A stretch of 64,000 nucleotides of DNA from Heterodera schachtii (lineage: Eukaryota > Nematoda > Chromadorea > Rhabditida > Heteroderidae). The stretch covers positions 1,735,787-1,799,786 of the forward strand of contig SIJG01000001.1 of the NCBI GenBank assembly GCA_023374025.1, given 5' to 3'. The notes beneath the pieces were generated by a model. It was not told the DNA's origin. It searched no databases and was given only the letters and a program-made list of their open reading frames with translations. Shown here in pieces: positions 1 through 11,272 of the stretch (its first letter is position 1; every line of letters begins with the position of its first letter). The position numbers and the translations under genes are program-made.

Positions 1-536
1 GTATTAGCATGAATTTTTTCAGATTTTTAGCAGGTGCAAAAAAATATATATATATATATATATGTCTTCAAAATTTTGAGTTTTATAATTTTTTACACCA
101 AATGGGCCCATTTTTCGGGAAAAATTCGTAAAAATTTTTTTGCTTCTAAACACTTATTTTGTGACCTTCTTAATATTAATGTGGAAGGTTCGCTCGGTAA
201 AAATTTCAGTTCAATTGGCCTATGGGAAGTTGGTGAGGTGGAGAAAAGAAAATATTGAGTTTATAATTTTGTTAGAGGAAAATTTACTTAGAAATTTTAA
301 AAGAATGGTTTTGTAACCGTGAAAAATTTGGGATGGGAAATGGAGGGTCAAACCGATGGGGCGCGCTTCTGTGATTGATCATTGTCCAGGCTCAACTGAT
401 ATGGCAATCAAAGATAATTTTAAACTAATTCCCACTCTTTACGGGTCATTAGAGATTGAATTTGGCTAATATGAGTTATACTGGGCCTAATTAATTCTTT
501 CTCCTTTATTTTGGTGATTTTCCGTTTTTCTTTTAG

Positions 537-2421
537 GACTTTTCCCGCCCCTTATTACATCGTGCATTACAATTTTGGCATAAATTTGGAAAAAAGTGTT
601 CGTTTTGTGATGGTTGACACAGTCATTTTATGCGGCAGAAATCGGAGAATGTTTAATGATGAGAAAACTTTTACCGAAGAAATCAAAAAGAAATCGGAAA
701 AACACTTCGAATGGCTGGAAAATGAATTGAAACTGGCAAATAAAAAGTGAGAGGACATTTTATTTATAATTTAAAATAAAAGTTAATGCGAATCTCAGGT
801 AATTATGGTAAACACCGGTAATTACTATCAGTTTTTACTGAAGAATCCGGGAAGCAACTGATAACGGTTTAAATTTGATGACCACAAAATTTTGTGGTAA
901 TCTATTTAATGTTTAAATTTTTTAAAAATACCATTTTCGGAGTAAGTATTTTAAGGAAATAAAAAAGAACGCTTGTCAAAATTTGGCATCTATTTCATTT
1001 GACTGAATTTAAATCTGAACCAAGAATTCTCACAAACCCAAAAACTCATTTTACAAAAGTGAGATTCAAAAGAATCCAGAACAGTTATTTTTAAATATGA
1101 AGTTATTTTTGAAATAAATTATTAAATTGCCTCTAAATCTAGAAATTGCCTTTTGGGGCTTGTTTTTTGAACGCACTATTGTAAAACAAAATTGTTGTTT
1201 ACTCCGGACTCGAAATCAAAGTTTTATTTCCCAACATTTTTTGCCAAAATTGTGTTTTATCGTTAAAATGGTGCTATGTCGTTACTTAAAAAACCATCAT
1301 TATGATTTGATGAAAAATTATTTATAACTTAGCTGAAAAGCAACCGAATTTTTATTTTCTTGATATGATTCGATAGCCCTAAGTGTTCTCTATCAGTCTA
1401 CAAAATTTCAAAAAATTTCATCAAGTTTCAAAAGAGTTAGGGCCAAAGATGCTCGAAAAATGCTCGAAAACCAAGGTTTTTTGAGTTCCTCTAGCCATAA
1501 CTTTTTTGAAACTTAACGAAATTTTTTGAAATTTTGTAGACTTATAGAGAACACTAAGGGCTATCGAATGATATCAAGAATTAAAAATTCAGTTGCTTTT
1601 CAGCTAAGTTATAAATAATTTTTCATCAAATCATAATGATGGTTTTTTAAGTAACGACTCCGCCCCGTTAAAATTGATAAATAGATGCTAATTAGTGCGC
1701 TAAATCTCTTTTATCTTAACCGCGTGGTAAATTTTGTGGCATAATCATCTGAATGATTGTTGAAACTTTAATCCACCACATTTGTGACTTTGCCATGGCA
1801 ATTTTCTCTATTTTGCCTTTCCTCACTTTTCCCCCATTAATTAAGAGGCGTCGACTTTCTTTTCGTTGCTGGTCATTATCCGCTTTATGTGACCGACGGC
1901 GACCGTAGGTTCACTTGTGCCAAACGCTTCAATGAATTGCTGCGTGTTCACAAGGTCCGTGCCTATTTGTCGGGCCATGAGCACAATTTGAAGCATTTGG
2001 TGACCAAATTCGGTGTCCAAGTATTTGTGGCGGGTGCCGGCTCACGAATGGAAAGTGCCAATGAAGAAAAACACGTTCCCAAGGGATACGAGTCTCTGCT
2101 CAAATTTGTGTAGGTTTTGTTTCCAATTTTTAAGGAGAATCTTTACCTACTTTTGAAAATGTTTTTTTTTTAAATTAATTATTTTTTGTCTTCTATTTTT
2201 AGTATTTTAATTTATAAATTCATTTTTTAACATTTTCCTTGCTTAGATATCCGGATTCGGTTAAAAAACCTGAGGAATATCTCGGCGGAGGTTTTGTCGC
2301 CATGGAAATGGATGCGAAAAAGAAAAAAGCAAAAGTTAACTTTTATGCCGCTGGACACATTCATCCAACGAAGCAAAAATTTGTGGAAGGATCGAAATTC
2401 AAATACACCGTAGAATTGTAG
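537..2421 (+). CDS. Purple acid phosphatase (TRAP-type), 3' part
   Basis: Exons 537-746, 1846-2109 and 2247-2421 join in phase and encode the C-terminal two thirds of a metallophosphatase of the tartrate-resistant acid phosphatase family, which hydrolyses phosphate monoesters at a binuclear metal centre, usually in lysosomes or outside the cell. The first exon reads TFPAPYY then VDTVILCG, the family's mid-domain. The second has GHYPLYV and SGHEHNLK, the metal-ligand loops, and GAGSR. The third ends KYTVEL-stop at 2421. The first exon opens with one base completing a codon, so an upstream exon with the GD...GNHD ligands must exist, but I see none in 1-536; it probably lies left of the window. 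The 747-1845 intron ends in AAG. Family call is firm; exact splice points are inferred from phase. Confidence 0.85.
1278..1658. repeat. Foldback element in phosphatase intron
   Basis: Two arms of about 165 bases (1278-1443 and 1490-1658) are near-perfect reverse complements, starting GTCGTTACTTAAAAAACC and ending with its complement, around a short centre. No reading frame. The inner parts resemble copies at 10.97-11.22 kb and 27.7-28.0 kb, so this is a dispersed non-autonomous family. Confidence 0.8.
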
Positions 2422-2592
2422 TAGAGAACGAAAAAAAGGGGAAGAACAAGAACATAGAAGTTTAGATCAGGACATCCAATTATGTACAATCCGTAATTAC
2501 GGGGGACAAAAAACGTCGTATTACCGCAACCCATTATATAAATGCAACCAATTTTTGAAAAAAAAGTTATTTAGCATTTTACAACATTCAGA
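2422..2592. other. 3' flank of phosphatase gene
   Basis: AT-rich sequence between the stop codon and the first hAT-type element. No reading frame and no clear polyadenylation hexamer were picked out. Confidence 0.4.
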
Positions 2593-2600
2593 GTCTAAAC

Positions 2601-3254
2601 CAGGGTGCCGATCTGTTCTTATTTATAAATGTTCTGATTTGGAGGGTCCAAATTTTACAAAATAAAAATGTTCTTATTTGTAAGAAAGGTTCTGATTTCG
2701 GGCTATTGTTCTTATTTTGTTCTTATTTCTGAAAATTCTTCAGAAAATTTGTAATTTTATGGCGTAATGTCACTTAGATTTTCAAAATTTTCCACGGCGG
2801 TGCCTAACGGCACCGCCGAACCCCAAAAATACTTTGTTTTCTTAAAAATTGGCTCAGAATCACAAAATTTGGACAATTTTTGGACAAAATCTGTTAAACA
2901 AATATACTCAAATTTTCAAAAATTTTCCCTGCGGCGCCTATCGGCACCACCGGCCTTCCGCCCCGCTTGTTCCCCAAAAATTTTTTGGAAAAATGCACCG
3001 CAAAAAAAATTCGTAAAAATCTGATTTTTTGTCCCGGATGCACTGAAATTTATGATGTGCCTATTTCCTCCCCAAAATTGTTAAAACAAATAATGGGAGA
3101 CTAAAAATATAGTATTTAAATACATTTTTGATCGAAAAAATTTAAAAAATAACTGATTTGAAGCAATTTTGCAAAATGTTCTTATTTTTGACCCTAAAAT
3201 CTTATTTTTTGTCCTTGATGTTCTTATTTTGAAAAATTCCCGATCGGCACCCTG
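2601..3254. mobile_element. hAT-type MITE with 8-bp target duplication
   Basis: A 654-bp element with terminal inverted repeats CAGGGTGCCGATC...GATCGGCACCCTG, flanked by direct repeats GTCTAAAC (2593-2600 and 3255-3262). Eight-base duplications and CAGGG ends are the mark of hAT transposons. No transposase remains. Inside, at 2795-2818, is a perfect 10-bp stem hairpin (CGGCGGTGCC, loop TAAC). The right half (2965-3254) is repeated at about 7510-7801. Confidence 0.9.
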
Positions 3255-3469
3255 GTCTAAACTAATTAATGTAACGACATTTGACTGTTTAAGTGTGGAG
3301 AATTTCAATTGATCCCTTTTTAATTAAAGAACAATTGGTGTTCGGCAGTGTCGACAGACATCGCCGAGAAAAAAATTTGAAAAAGATTTATTTGTTCCGG
3401 TGGGAGGAATTTTGAAAATTCTGACTCGTTTATATCGTAAATTTTAGAAATGAGACAAAATTAAAAAAA

Positions 3470-3600
3470 CACCACACCCAAATTTCAAAAATTTCCTGGC
3501 TTCCATTAGTGACCTGTGGTGCCGAAAGGCGCCGCCGGGGAAATTTTTGAAAATTTGATGCTATTTGTTAACAAATTTTGCACCAAAAATAAATAGCCAA
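3470..3600. repeat. Fragment of hAT-associated GC-hairpin repeat
   Basis: Contains a GC-rich hairpin motif (about 3515-3540) in the AT-rich context also seen at 2.8, 41.5-41.9 and 52.5-52.7 kb. The boundaries cannot be set. The rest of 3263-3727 is AT-rich with no gene seen. Confidence 0.5.
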
Positions 3601-3979
3601 TTTTTATAAAACAATAGGCTAAAAATGGATTATTTTTGGCATTAAAACACGAATAAATAAAAAGAAAGAATGAAATGCTGAATAAGGACTTTTATTAATT
3701 TATAATTGTACAAGGAAATATTTTTTTGAAAAAGTCTCGATCTCGACTCGGGAAAAGTCTCAGGTTTTTTGTGTCTCGGTCTCGGATCATTATTAAAATC
3801 CAAATTTTTTTTTGAACATCGAATCGGGCTTATTTAAAGTTCCTGGATAAATTTACCGTAAACTTTTTTAAAAAATCAATTTGTACATTTACTATAATCA
3901 ACAATATAAAAACGCACAGTTCATCTAAGAGTCAACATTTTCAAACTGTCTTATGATCCGTCACACCATTCGGTCTGAT

Positions 3980-3990
3980 CACTCTCTCTC

Positions 3991-4043
<53 letters not shown>

Positions 4044-4114
4044 CTCTCTCTCTCTCGCTCTCTCTCTCGCTCTCTCTCTCTCTCTCGCTCTCTCTCTCTC
4101 GCTCTCTCTCTCTC
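3980..4114. repeat. (TC)n microsatellite
   Basis: About 130 bases of CT dinucleotide repeats with scattered CG interruptions. A shorter matching tract lies at 14,115-14,150, in both cases after the same unique sequence (ATGATCCGTCACACCATTCG). Confidence 0.95.
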
Positions 4115-4139
4115 TGCCTAATCATTTTTGTTCGTTTTA

Positions 4140-4195
4140 TTTATTTCTTTGGTGGTTGCTGGCTTAACGCTGTATTCGGTGGTGGTTTATAGTGA
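4140..4195 (-). pseudogene. 3' fragment of small secreted-peptide gene
   Basis: The reverse strand reads [19 protein letters not shown], matching the tail RKPPPMPKQPQPPKKED of the 49-residue peptide encoded at 14,178-14,327. The signal-peptide half is absent and replaced by GTCTCG repeats. Treated as a truncated copy inside a transposon. Confidence 0.6.
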
Positions 4196-4300
4196 TGCTC
4201 GAGACTCTCGGTCTCGAGTCTCGACTCGAGAAAAGTCTCGGGTTTTTTTGGTCTCGGGTTTTCAGTCTCGGTCTTCGAGACTCGAGACCGAGACTTTTTT

Positions 4301-5834
4301 ACACCCCCCAATTATTAGAATTTGGTAAATTTATATTTTTGTTCCATTTTGTTAACATATGCGTGGTCTAGTGTGTTGTGCTCTGGTCTACGTTCTTCAT
4401 TTTTGCGTTGGATCAGTTCCCCTCCAAGTAATATGTTTTCTTCTAATTTTCAAAATTATTCCTTTTCCAATGAATAGGGTGAGAAAGAGAAGGGGCCGAC
4501 AGGGAGACAGAGAGAGAGAAAAGAGAGCGTGAGGCAAGTTGGGAGAAATACTTTTTAATTTTGGCTGGCGCGAAGTGCGCGAGCGAAGCGAGCGCGCCTG
4601 CGCTAGTTACAATAAAAGTACACAAAGAAAACATTCAATTCAATTGAATATTAAAAATAAATAAATAAATATTATATACATAAAATGCGTAAAATTTGTT
4701 TGAAAATGAATTCACACATTGAATATAATTAATAATTATTATTAACATCAGGTCGAAGATGAACATCATTAGACTAACAACCATCGTTTGGCGCATTAAT
4801 TCCGTCATTTACCTTAAAAACAGGGATAATGCAGGCAGGGTTAAGATTTAGAAATGAAATGATTTGCTGATTAGTGAGGTGTGGCTTTGAGACTAAAAAT
4901 AAGACAGACCCCTGGTAGGGATTTCTTACTGTATAAGTGAAAAATTCAAATATAAAAAAATGGCTACCAACAGAGAGGAGAGTAATCCAATATTTATTCT
5001 CTTTAAATAGCCTAAAATAATTTTTTAGAATTTCAGCTAAATTAAAAAAAATTTCGCCAATTATAATTAAAATCTTAAGAAAATGATAATATCTCGGGGA
5101 AATGTCGAGGAGCGGGACCCCGACCAATTTTCAGGGATCAGCACTCGGGACAGGATCCCGTGAAAATCCCGACCGGGTCCTTATCTCTTCCAGTTTTCTA
5201 TCCGTATTTGGGGAAGGTCGGTATGATTGGAAAGGAATAACTTGGAAATGAGTGGGCAAAAAAAAATAATTAAAATTTGGAACAGAATTACAAAGCTTTT
5301 TTCAAGCATCAAATTGCTTTAATTTATATGTTTTTTTTAAATTATTTGCTGGAGTTGGAAATAGTACGGATTGGATTAGTGTCAAAGTAAAAAGAATCGG
5401 GTGAATCAGTTTTTTTTTACCATAAAGATGCAGAATTGGGTCGGGAGTGGGATGTTCTCTGGGCCAGGTGGGCGTCATTCGTCAGCCGCAGCCTTTGATG
5501 GCACCGGCATTGGCTGACACTTTTCCATGGCTATTTTAAGAATGATGTAATTAATCCATTATTAAAATGCAGAGATTTTAAAGCCTATAGACAGACCCAA
5601 AATTCTTTGCAATTCGGCACAACGCTTGTTTAAGTCAGTGAACAATTCGAGTGCCTTCTCATCAACATTTTTGTGGGGATGATCATCCGCCGCTGACATT
5701 TCAGTTGCTGACAAATGCGCAATTGAATTTTATAAGAAGGAATTGTATAATCTTAAATGACCAGAAAATCCTCTTTTAATGACACTTTGGCACTTTTACA
5801 GTAAAGGTGCCCGTTTATGACCCGACGAAAAATA
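4301..5834. other. Intergenic, no gene recognised
   Basis: Holds an unremarkable 117-codon reverse frame (4774-5127), a CGGGACCCCGACC-like GC patch near 5100-5180 resembling patches at 40.4 and 55.2 kb, and AT-rich sequence. Nothing supports a gene. Confidence 0.5.
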
Positions 5835-6335
5835 TGTACATGGGGGGACGGCGGGGGGTAAAAGTCGGGAACATTGGTCCCATAAAAAAGGGGGCAAAAT
5901 GCTTGTTTTGAGTGATTGTGCCATGCACTCAAGGGTTTTCGGGGTAGCTGATCACGAATCTGGAATTCATTTTGAACAATTTCTACCACGGAATCGAATT
6001 CGAACAAAAAGTGGAAAGTCCAAATTTTTGAATTTCATTTTTTATTTCGTATCTGTATAGAATGATCATGATTTGGTGTTTCAATGGTCTATGACTAAAT
6101 TAAATTGTTTCGGGTCAATTTAGGAACAAAAGTGAGAATTTTGAATTTCGACTTTTTGTTCGAATTCGGGTCCGGGGTTCGAAATTAGTGCAAATGAATG
6201 TCAGATTCGTGATCAGCTACCCCGAAAACACTTGAGTGCATGGCACAATCGCTCAAAACGAGCATTTTGCAACCTTTTTTTATGGGACCAATGTTCCCGA
6301 CTTTTACCCGGGGGGGGGGGACCCAATTACTTTTT
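5835..6335. mobile_element. Foldback MITE
   Basis: Two long arms in inverted orientation (about 5840-6030 and 6130-6335) share GCTGATCACGAATCTG and CGAATTCGAACAAAAAGT, with a GGGGG/CCCGG-rich outer end containing GGGAACATTGGTCCCAT. A related copy sits at about 46,040-46,330, and a short piece at 32,465. No coding capacity. Confidence 0.75.
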
Positions 6336-6544
6336 TTAGGGTCAACGAAGTGGGCGAGAGGGGTCATAGCAAAGGAGAAGAGGAAAAATTTTAAAATTTG
6401 AAATTTCTTCAGCGAAATTCTTTTAAAATCCAAAAATTTTACCTGAAACATACTTATTTTTCCTTAAAAAATTGGCACAAAATCGCAAAATTTAGTCTTT
6501 TTTGGACAAAATCTTTTAGTTTTTTTTGGGAAAGGCACGCAGAA

Positions 6545-7490
6545 TAGGGCGCCGCCGACTGGGCGCCAGCTCAACTGGGCGCCGCCAACTGGGCGCCAGC
6601 TCAACTGGGCGCCAAACCCCTTTTCCCTCACAACAATTAAATTGATAAAATATCGAAGCACAAAAAAATTATTTCCATTTATATTATTGCACTTTTTATT
6701 ATATAAATTTAGACACAGGCACATTGCATTTAATCCTTGTTTAATTCGTTATTAGGGCTTCCTTTTTTGGTAAATACCTAAAATTTTTGCGCATCTAACA
6801 CGCACAGATAAGCATGAAAAAAGCATTTTCCACTTGGTTTGGGGTTTCTACGATGATTTTATAATAACTATTTACCTATTTGGAATTTTACCTAGGTATC
6901 TATTTTATACCTATTTCGACTTTTGGCTCTATACCATAATAGAGCCGATGTTTTTTTTGTTAACTTTTTTAAGGATTCAAAACCTTAACAAAAATCTTAT
7001 AATAAATGGGCCATTAGACCCCGTTTTTGATTGGTCCAAACAACGAAAATTTAAAACAACAAAATTGAAAAAACTACTTTTAACAACATCCAAAAACAAC
7101 CGGGTAGAGTGGGTCCGAACGGAACCCGGGCCCAACCCCTCTTTGACCCAGAGTGTTGGAATTTGCATGAAAGAACTGTTCACGAGCACGACAGGACAAA
7201 CAATTTTGCTTTAACCCATGAATATTAAGGAATTTTTGATTAGTGTTTCTCGAAATTACAAGATGGATGCTTAGAATTTTTACGAATAAATTTTTGGAGT
7301 GATAATTCATTACATATGAAATTAAATAATTTTTTGTGCTTCGATATTTTTTATCAATTTAATTGTAGTGAGGGAAAAGGGTTTGGCGCCCAGTTGGCGG
7401 CGCCCAGTTGAGCTGGCGCCCAGTTGGCGGCGCCCAGTCGGCGGCGCCCAGTTGGCGGCGCCCAGTCGGCGGCGCCCAGTCGACCCGGTC
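6545..7490. mobile_element. Tandem-repeat-TIR element (GGCGCCCAGTT)
   Basis: Arrays of GGCGCCCAGTT-type units at 6548-6615 and, inverted, at 7386-7490. The flanking unique arms (6615-6680 and 7320-7385) are also reverse complements, so the whole is an element with TIRs of roughly 130 bases and an AT-rich centre of about 640 bases. It appears inserted into a hAT-type repeat whose parts lie on both sides. Confidence 0.7.
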
Positions 7491-7499
7491 CGACCGCCG

Positions 7500-7801
7500 G
7501 ACCCCCTCCCCCCGCCCGTTCACCTAAAGTTTTTTGAAAAAATGCGCCGCAAAAAAATAGTTAAAAATCTGATTTTTTTGATCCGGAATGCACTGAACTT
7601 TATGATTTGTTTATTCATCCCCAAACTTGTTAAAACCGTTAATGGAAGACTAAAAATATTATATTTAATATCTTTTGATCGAATAAATCGTAAAAATAAC
7701 TGTTTTAAAGCAATTTTGCAAAATGTTCTGATTTTCGACCCCAAAATCTGATTTTTTGGGCACGATGTTCTGATTTTGAAAAATTTTCGATCCGAGCCCT
7801 G
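7500..7801. mobile_element. Right half of hAT-type MITE
   Basis: Closely matches 2965-3254 of the complete element and ends GATCCGAGCCCTG at 7801, the expected terminal repeat. The left end was not located; it was probably lost or separated by the tandem-repeat element just upstream. Confidence 0.7.
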
Positions 7802-8057
7802 TTCTAATATTACAACTTTCGAAGTTTAGTCAGGGAAAATAGAAAAATTTGAACAGAGACCTCCAAAACATGCCTTAAACTAAACAAAAACAAGAGCATT
7901 TTCATTAGTTGTACACATTTATATGCAACGACATTTCATGTAAACAATACATACAATCATATGACAATGACAAAAGAACATAATTAAGGGGACAGAAACA
8001 GTGGGAATAATAAGACAGCAATCACATGACAAACAGAGGTTATCGAAAGGTCACATT

Positions 8058-8579
8058 TCATCTGAACACAGCGAACGCTTTCAAAGGGTAAATTAACGGT
8101 CCAATTGGCCAACAGCACACACAAATAATCCATCCGATCGAGTGCTGAAAAGGAAAAATCATTGAAAAACAATTTTATTCGTTTGTTTGACTGGCCGTCG
8201 ACTATCTCAGCGGCGCTTGAATAGTACTTTTGAAAATATTTAAAAAAGAAAGAAAAAGTGAATAAATTTTTTTTTAAATATTTCCAAATTTAATTAATCA
8301 TTTTTTTTTAAAAACAAATTTATGTTCAGTTCTGTCTCGGCAAACTCACAAAAAGACATGGCGCTTTGGCTTCTTCTTCCGATCGGCCCCTCCACCACTC
8401 TCAAATCGGCTGCTGCTCGACTGAAGTGGCGCCCCAGTGGGTGGCATTATGGACGGATTGTCCCCGGCATCAGCGCTCATTGTTGCCGGTTGGTCCAACA
8501 AAGTTGTGCCAATCGGTGACTAAAGTGCCGCCGCATTGGGTGACATTGGTTCAAGACTTGGCTTCCGCTGTTGTGCCAT
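8058..8579 (-). pseudogene. Possible membrane-protein gene with in-frame stop
   Basis: Reverse-strand exon 8579-8358 reads MAQQRKPSLEPMSPNAAAL, a TAG at 8522-8520, then an open proline/serine-rich stretch ending DRKKKPKRH. A second exon, 8144-8058, joins in phase 0 and gives HSIGWIICVCCWPIGPL, a membrane segment, then a stop. A shorter intact protein could start at the ATG 8480-8478 (about 69 residues: basic linker plus one membrane helix). Family not recognised. Either a real small gene starting at the inner ATG, or a decaying longer one. Confidence 0.35.
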
Positions 8580-8619
8580 TGTGCCTTCCAACAAATTGGC
8601 GATGTCTGTAAATTTGTTA

Positions 8620-9100
8620 AATGAATTATCAGTAGGACTGTGACTTTTATTTATTAATTTTTTTGCTTATATGCATTGAAGAAAGGAGATCAAAAAACGC
8701 ATTCAGGCACTAAATTTTTTCATTTGAAATTAATTTTTTTCGTCAATAAAAAAATATTTTGAGGTTTTTGGGAAAAATATTTATTTCAATAATTTTGGAT
8801 TTGTTCATATTTTTGTAAAAATTGGCATTTTTGGAATTTTTGTTGTAAAATCGGAAATAATTTTCTTTAACAAAAAACAATAAAATGACTGGGAAATTAT
8901 TATAAAAAAAATCGTAAAATATGTAATATAATATTTAGTATGCAAAAAAGCACGAAATGTGTACAAAAATTTTGTTAAAAAATTATTATTTTTTTGAAAA
9001 ATTTCCTATGAAGCATGAAATAGTTTCTATAAGTTCTCAAAACTCAAATATTTAAATAAATGAAAAATGTGCGAAAAATTTGGTTGAATTTTCACAAAAA
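8620..9100. other. AT-rich intergenic
   Basis: No frame, repeat or RNA gene recognised. Confidence 0.4.
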
Positions 9101-9101
9101 T

Positions 9102-9437
9102 TTAACTTTTTTTCATTGAGGATTCAAAAAACTTGTTGTCCAAATTATCTATAAACTTAAACAAACCTCTCTGATGTTTCCAAACAAATGCCAAAAATGG
9201 CAGAAGGGTGGCGGACAACAAAAGTTGAGGCCATGCCATAGCACCATTTGCCTTAGGCAAGTTTGCTTGTTTGTTCGTTGGCTTTTTCGTTGTTGCTGTT
9301 GCTGTTGCGGGTGGTGTTGCTGTTGCGGGTGTTGTTGCTGATGACGTTTCGGGTGTTGTTGTGGGTCGCCAATTGCGCCAAAGTGCGCGGGCCTTATCAT
9401 AAAAAGGGTCGTTGACCACTTTTTTGAGTGCAGCCAT
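9102..9437 (-). CDS. Small Thr/Ala-rich protein with one membrane segment
   Basis: A single-exon frame of 111 residues from ATG 9437. The N-terminus is basic and tryptophan-containing (KARALWRNWRP). It continues with a low-complexity Thr/Ala/Pro stretch (TPATATPPATATATT), a basic patch, then a hydrophobic segment (PQLLLSATLLPFLAFVW) and a charged tail KFIDNLDNKFFESSMKKS. No signal peptide. Family not recognised. Support for it being a gene comes from a related, stop-ridden copy at about 9.95-11.37 kb, so the sequence was once duplicated as a unit. Part of it could be low-complexity noise. Confidence 0.45.
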   Translation of the reverse strand: MAALKKVVNDPFYDKARALWRNWRPTTTPETSSATTPATATPPATATATTKKPTNKQANLPKANGAMAWPQLLLSATLLPFLAFVWKHQRGLFKFIDNLDNKFFESSMKKS

Positions 9438-10199
9438 GTTGTTCCTTTTGTGTTCTAAAAAGACTTTTTAATTTTTTTTTAATTGCCTTATGAAATACAA
9501 GTGAATTTTATCGATTTAAAAATTATCAAGAACCCTACAGTAGTGTTTACCGTATTCAGTCAGTGTTGCGCGAATGTTCCGCTTTGGACGCCTTCCTGCA
9601 AATTTGTCTTCAGCAGGCAATTCTTCTGTGTAGACCACCAAAAATGGACGATGAATGTGAATGAAGCGGTTCAGCTGTCGCTCATCCAGCGATTTACGGT
9701 AGCGATGAAACTGCAATTTACGGTATAAAAAAACATTTTCCCACAATAAATTTACCAGAATATAAACAAAAAAGCCCTAAAATCCCGAGGCAAAATGTGG
9801 ATAGGATTAATTTTAGTAACCTTTTCATTTTTCAACATTTACATAAGAAATTTCTATAAATTTTCAAAAACTCATATCTTAAAATAAATGAAAAATGTAG
9901 GAAAATTTTGCTTTTTGGCATGAATCATTAAAATTATCAAAGGCGCCATAGGAAAAATTTTTTATCAAATTTGATAGAAAGTTCACAAAAAAAATTCCAA
10001 TTTTTTATAGAGGAGGATTCAAAAAACTTTTTGTCTTAATTATCTAAAAACTCAAACTAACCCCTTTGGTGTTTCCACACATATGCCAAAAATGGCCAAA
10101 GTGTTGTCGCCAAAAGTAGTTTGGACCAGGGCAAATGACTTGGTGCCAAAGATGCAGTTTTTGCTAATTTTGGTGGTTTTATTGACAACGACAACAACG

Positions 10200-10865
10200 C
10201 AGGGGTGCGATTTTACCCTGGAAACCCGGCATTTGCCGGGTTTTGGGGGTCCTTGCCGGGTTTTTGCCGGGTTTTTGAAGTTGCCGGGTTTTTGGGTTTT
10301 TTGCCGGTTTCCTATTTTCAATTCATTTATTTGAATTTTATTAAACATTTTGCCAAAATTAAGAGCCAAATATAGTTTTCGTTAATTGTTCAGGTTTATT
10401 TTATTAATTTTTGATCCTCATTTTCTAGTCTGCAGAATGTGCTAAAAATCTATTTAAAAATCCCAATTTTGTCCTGCTCAAATCACTAGTCTCTTCTGCA
10501 ATTCTGTCAATTTTCCCTTCTAATGCATTTTGTGAATCAGTCTTTTCTGTTCTGAAGAACATCAAAACGGACGAGAGAAACAGGATTGGCATGCCTTTGT
10601 TAAACTCATAAATTTCAATCAAATTTAATTCAAATATTTTGTGCCCAAACGCTCATGGTTACTTTCTTTCAATGCCAAATTTGCTCAAACAGGTGAAAAG
10701 TGGTGATAAATATATTGTTTAAATGTTATTGACCTTTTTTACAGTGAATAATTGGCTTAAAAAATTGCCGGCTTTTTTGCCGGGTTTTTGAAAATGTTTG
10801 CCGGGTTTTTGCCGGGTTTTTCAACTCGCGCGCCCGGTTTTTGGGTTTTGGCGATCGCATCCCTG
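10200..10865 (+). mobile_element. hAT deletion derivative with 8-bp target duplication
   Basis: 666 bp bounded by CAGGGGTGCGAT and ATCGCATCCCTG, flanked by CAACAACG at 10,192-10,199 and 10,866-10,873. Sub-terminal regions are made of TTTTTGCCGGG repeats. The centre keeps a piece of transposase, so this is an internally deleted hAT, not just a MITE. Confidence 0.92.
10453..10722 (+). pseudogene. hAT transposase C-terminal fragment
   Basis: In the frame containing 10,483 the translation includes PSNAFCESVFSVLKNIKTD and RNRIGMPLLNS. This is the hAT dimerisation region, in which a Ser/Asn-Ala-x-CE-x-VFS core is followed by a basic KT..RNR stretch. There is an in-frame TAA at 10,609-10,611; the frame then continues to a stop at 10,720. 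The DDE catalytic parts and BED zinc finger are missing. It lies inside the element at 10,200-10,865. Confidence 0.8.
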
Positions 10866-10916
10866 CAACAACGTGTTGTTGTCATTGTTTTTGCGTCGAT
10901 TGTTCTGTGGTCGGAA

Positions 10917-11272
10917 CCCGTCAGTTCGGCCCCAGGTAATTTTTTGACTATAAATTTTTTTTGTCATCCAAATCAAACATTGTTAGTATCATTCGAAAGC
11001 TGTAAATGTTCTCTATTAGCTTGCAAAATTTTGAAAAATTTCGTAAAGGTTCAAAAAAAAATTATGGTCAGAAGAATTCAAAAAACCAGATTTTCCAACT
11101 TTAGGCCATAAATTTTTTCAAAATTGACGAAATTTTTTGAAAATTTGCAGGCTAATAGAGCATCTGAAGCGCTCTCGAATGATACCAAGATTATTAGACT
11201 TGATTGAAAAAGAAAAAAGTTATAGTCCAAAAACATGGCTGGGGCCGAACCGTGTGGGGCCGAACTGACGTA
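10917..11272. mobile_element. Foldback element, GTCAGTTCGGCCCC ends
   Basis: Ends CGTCAGTTCGGCCCCAG (left) and GGGGCCGAACTGACG (right) are inverted repeats. The interior has a second inverted pair (TGTTCTCTATTAGCTTGC / GCAGGCTAATAGAGCA) and resembles the intronic foldback at 1278-1658. A partial copy sits at about 24,110-24,235. Confidence 0.7.

Larger units (their letters stand above)
3728..4300. mobile_element. Tandem-repeat-TIR element carrying gene fragment
   Basis: The ends (3728-3790 and 4196-4300) are made of repeated GTCTCG/CGAGAC units. The outermost parts are inverted: AAAAAGTCTCG on the left and CGAGACCGAGACTTTTTT on the right. The interior (about 3850-4195) is homologous in order and orientation to 13,990-14,235, the 3' end and downstream flank of the small-peptide gene at 14.2 kb, including the TC microsatellite. 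It therefore looks like a foldback transposon that has captured a host gene fragment. Target duplication not found. Confidence 0.6.

Noticed and set aside
3953..4192. Ser/Leu repeat frame
   Set aside because: A translation of the TC microsatellite.
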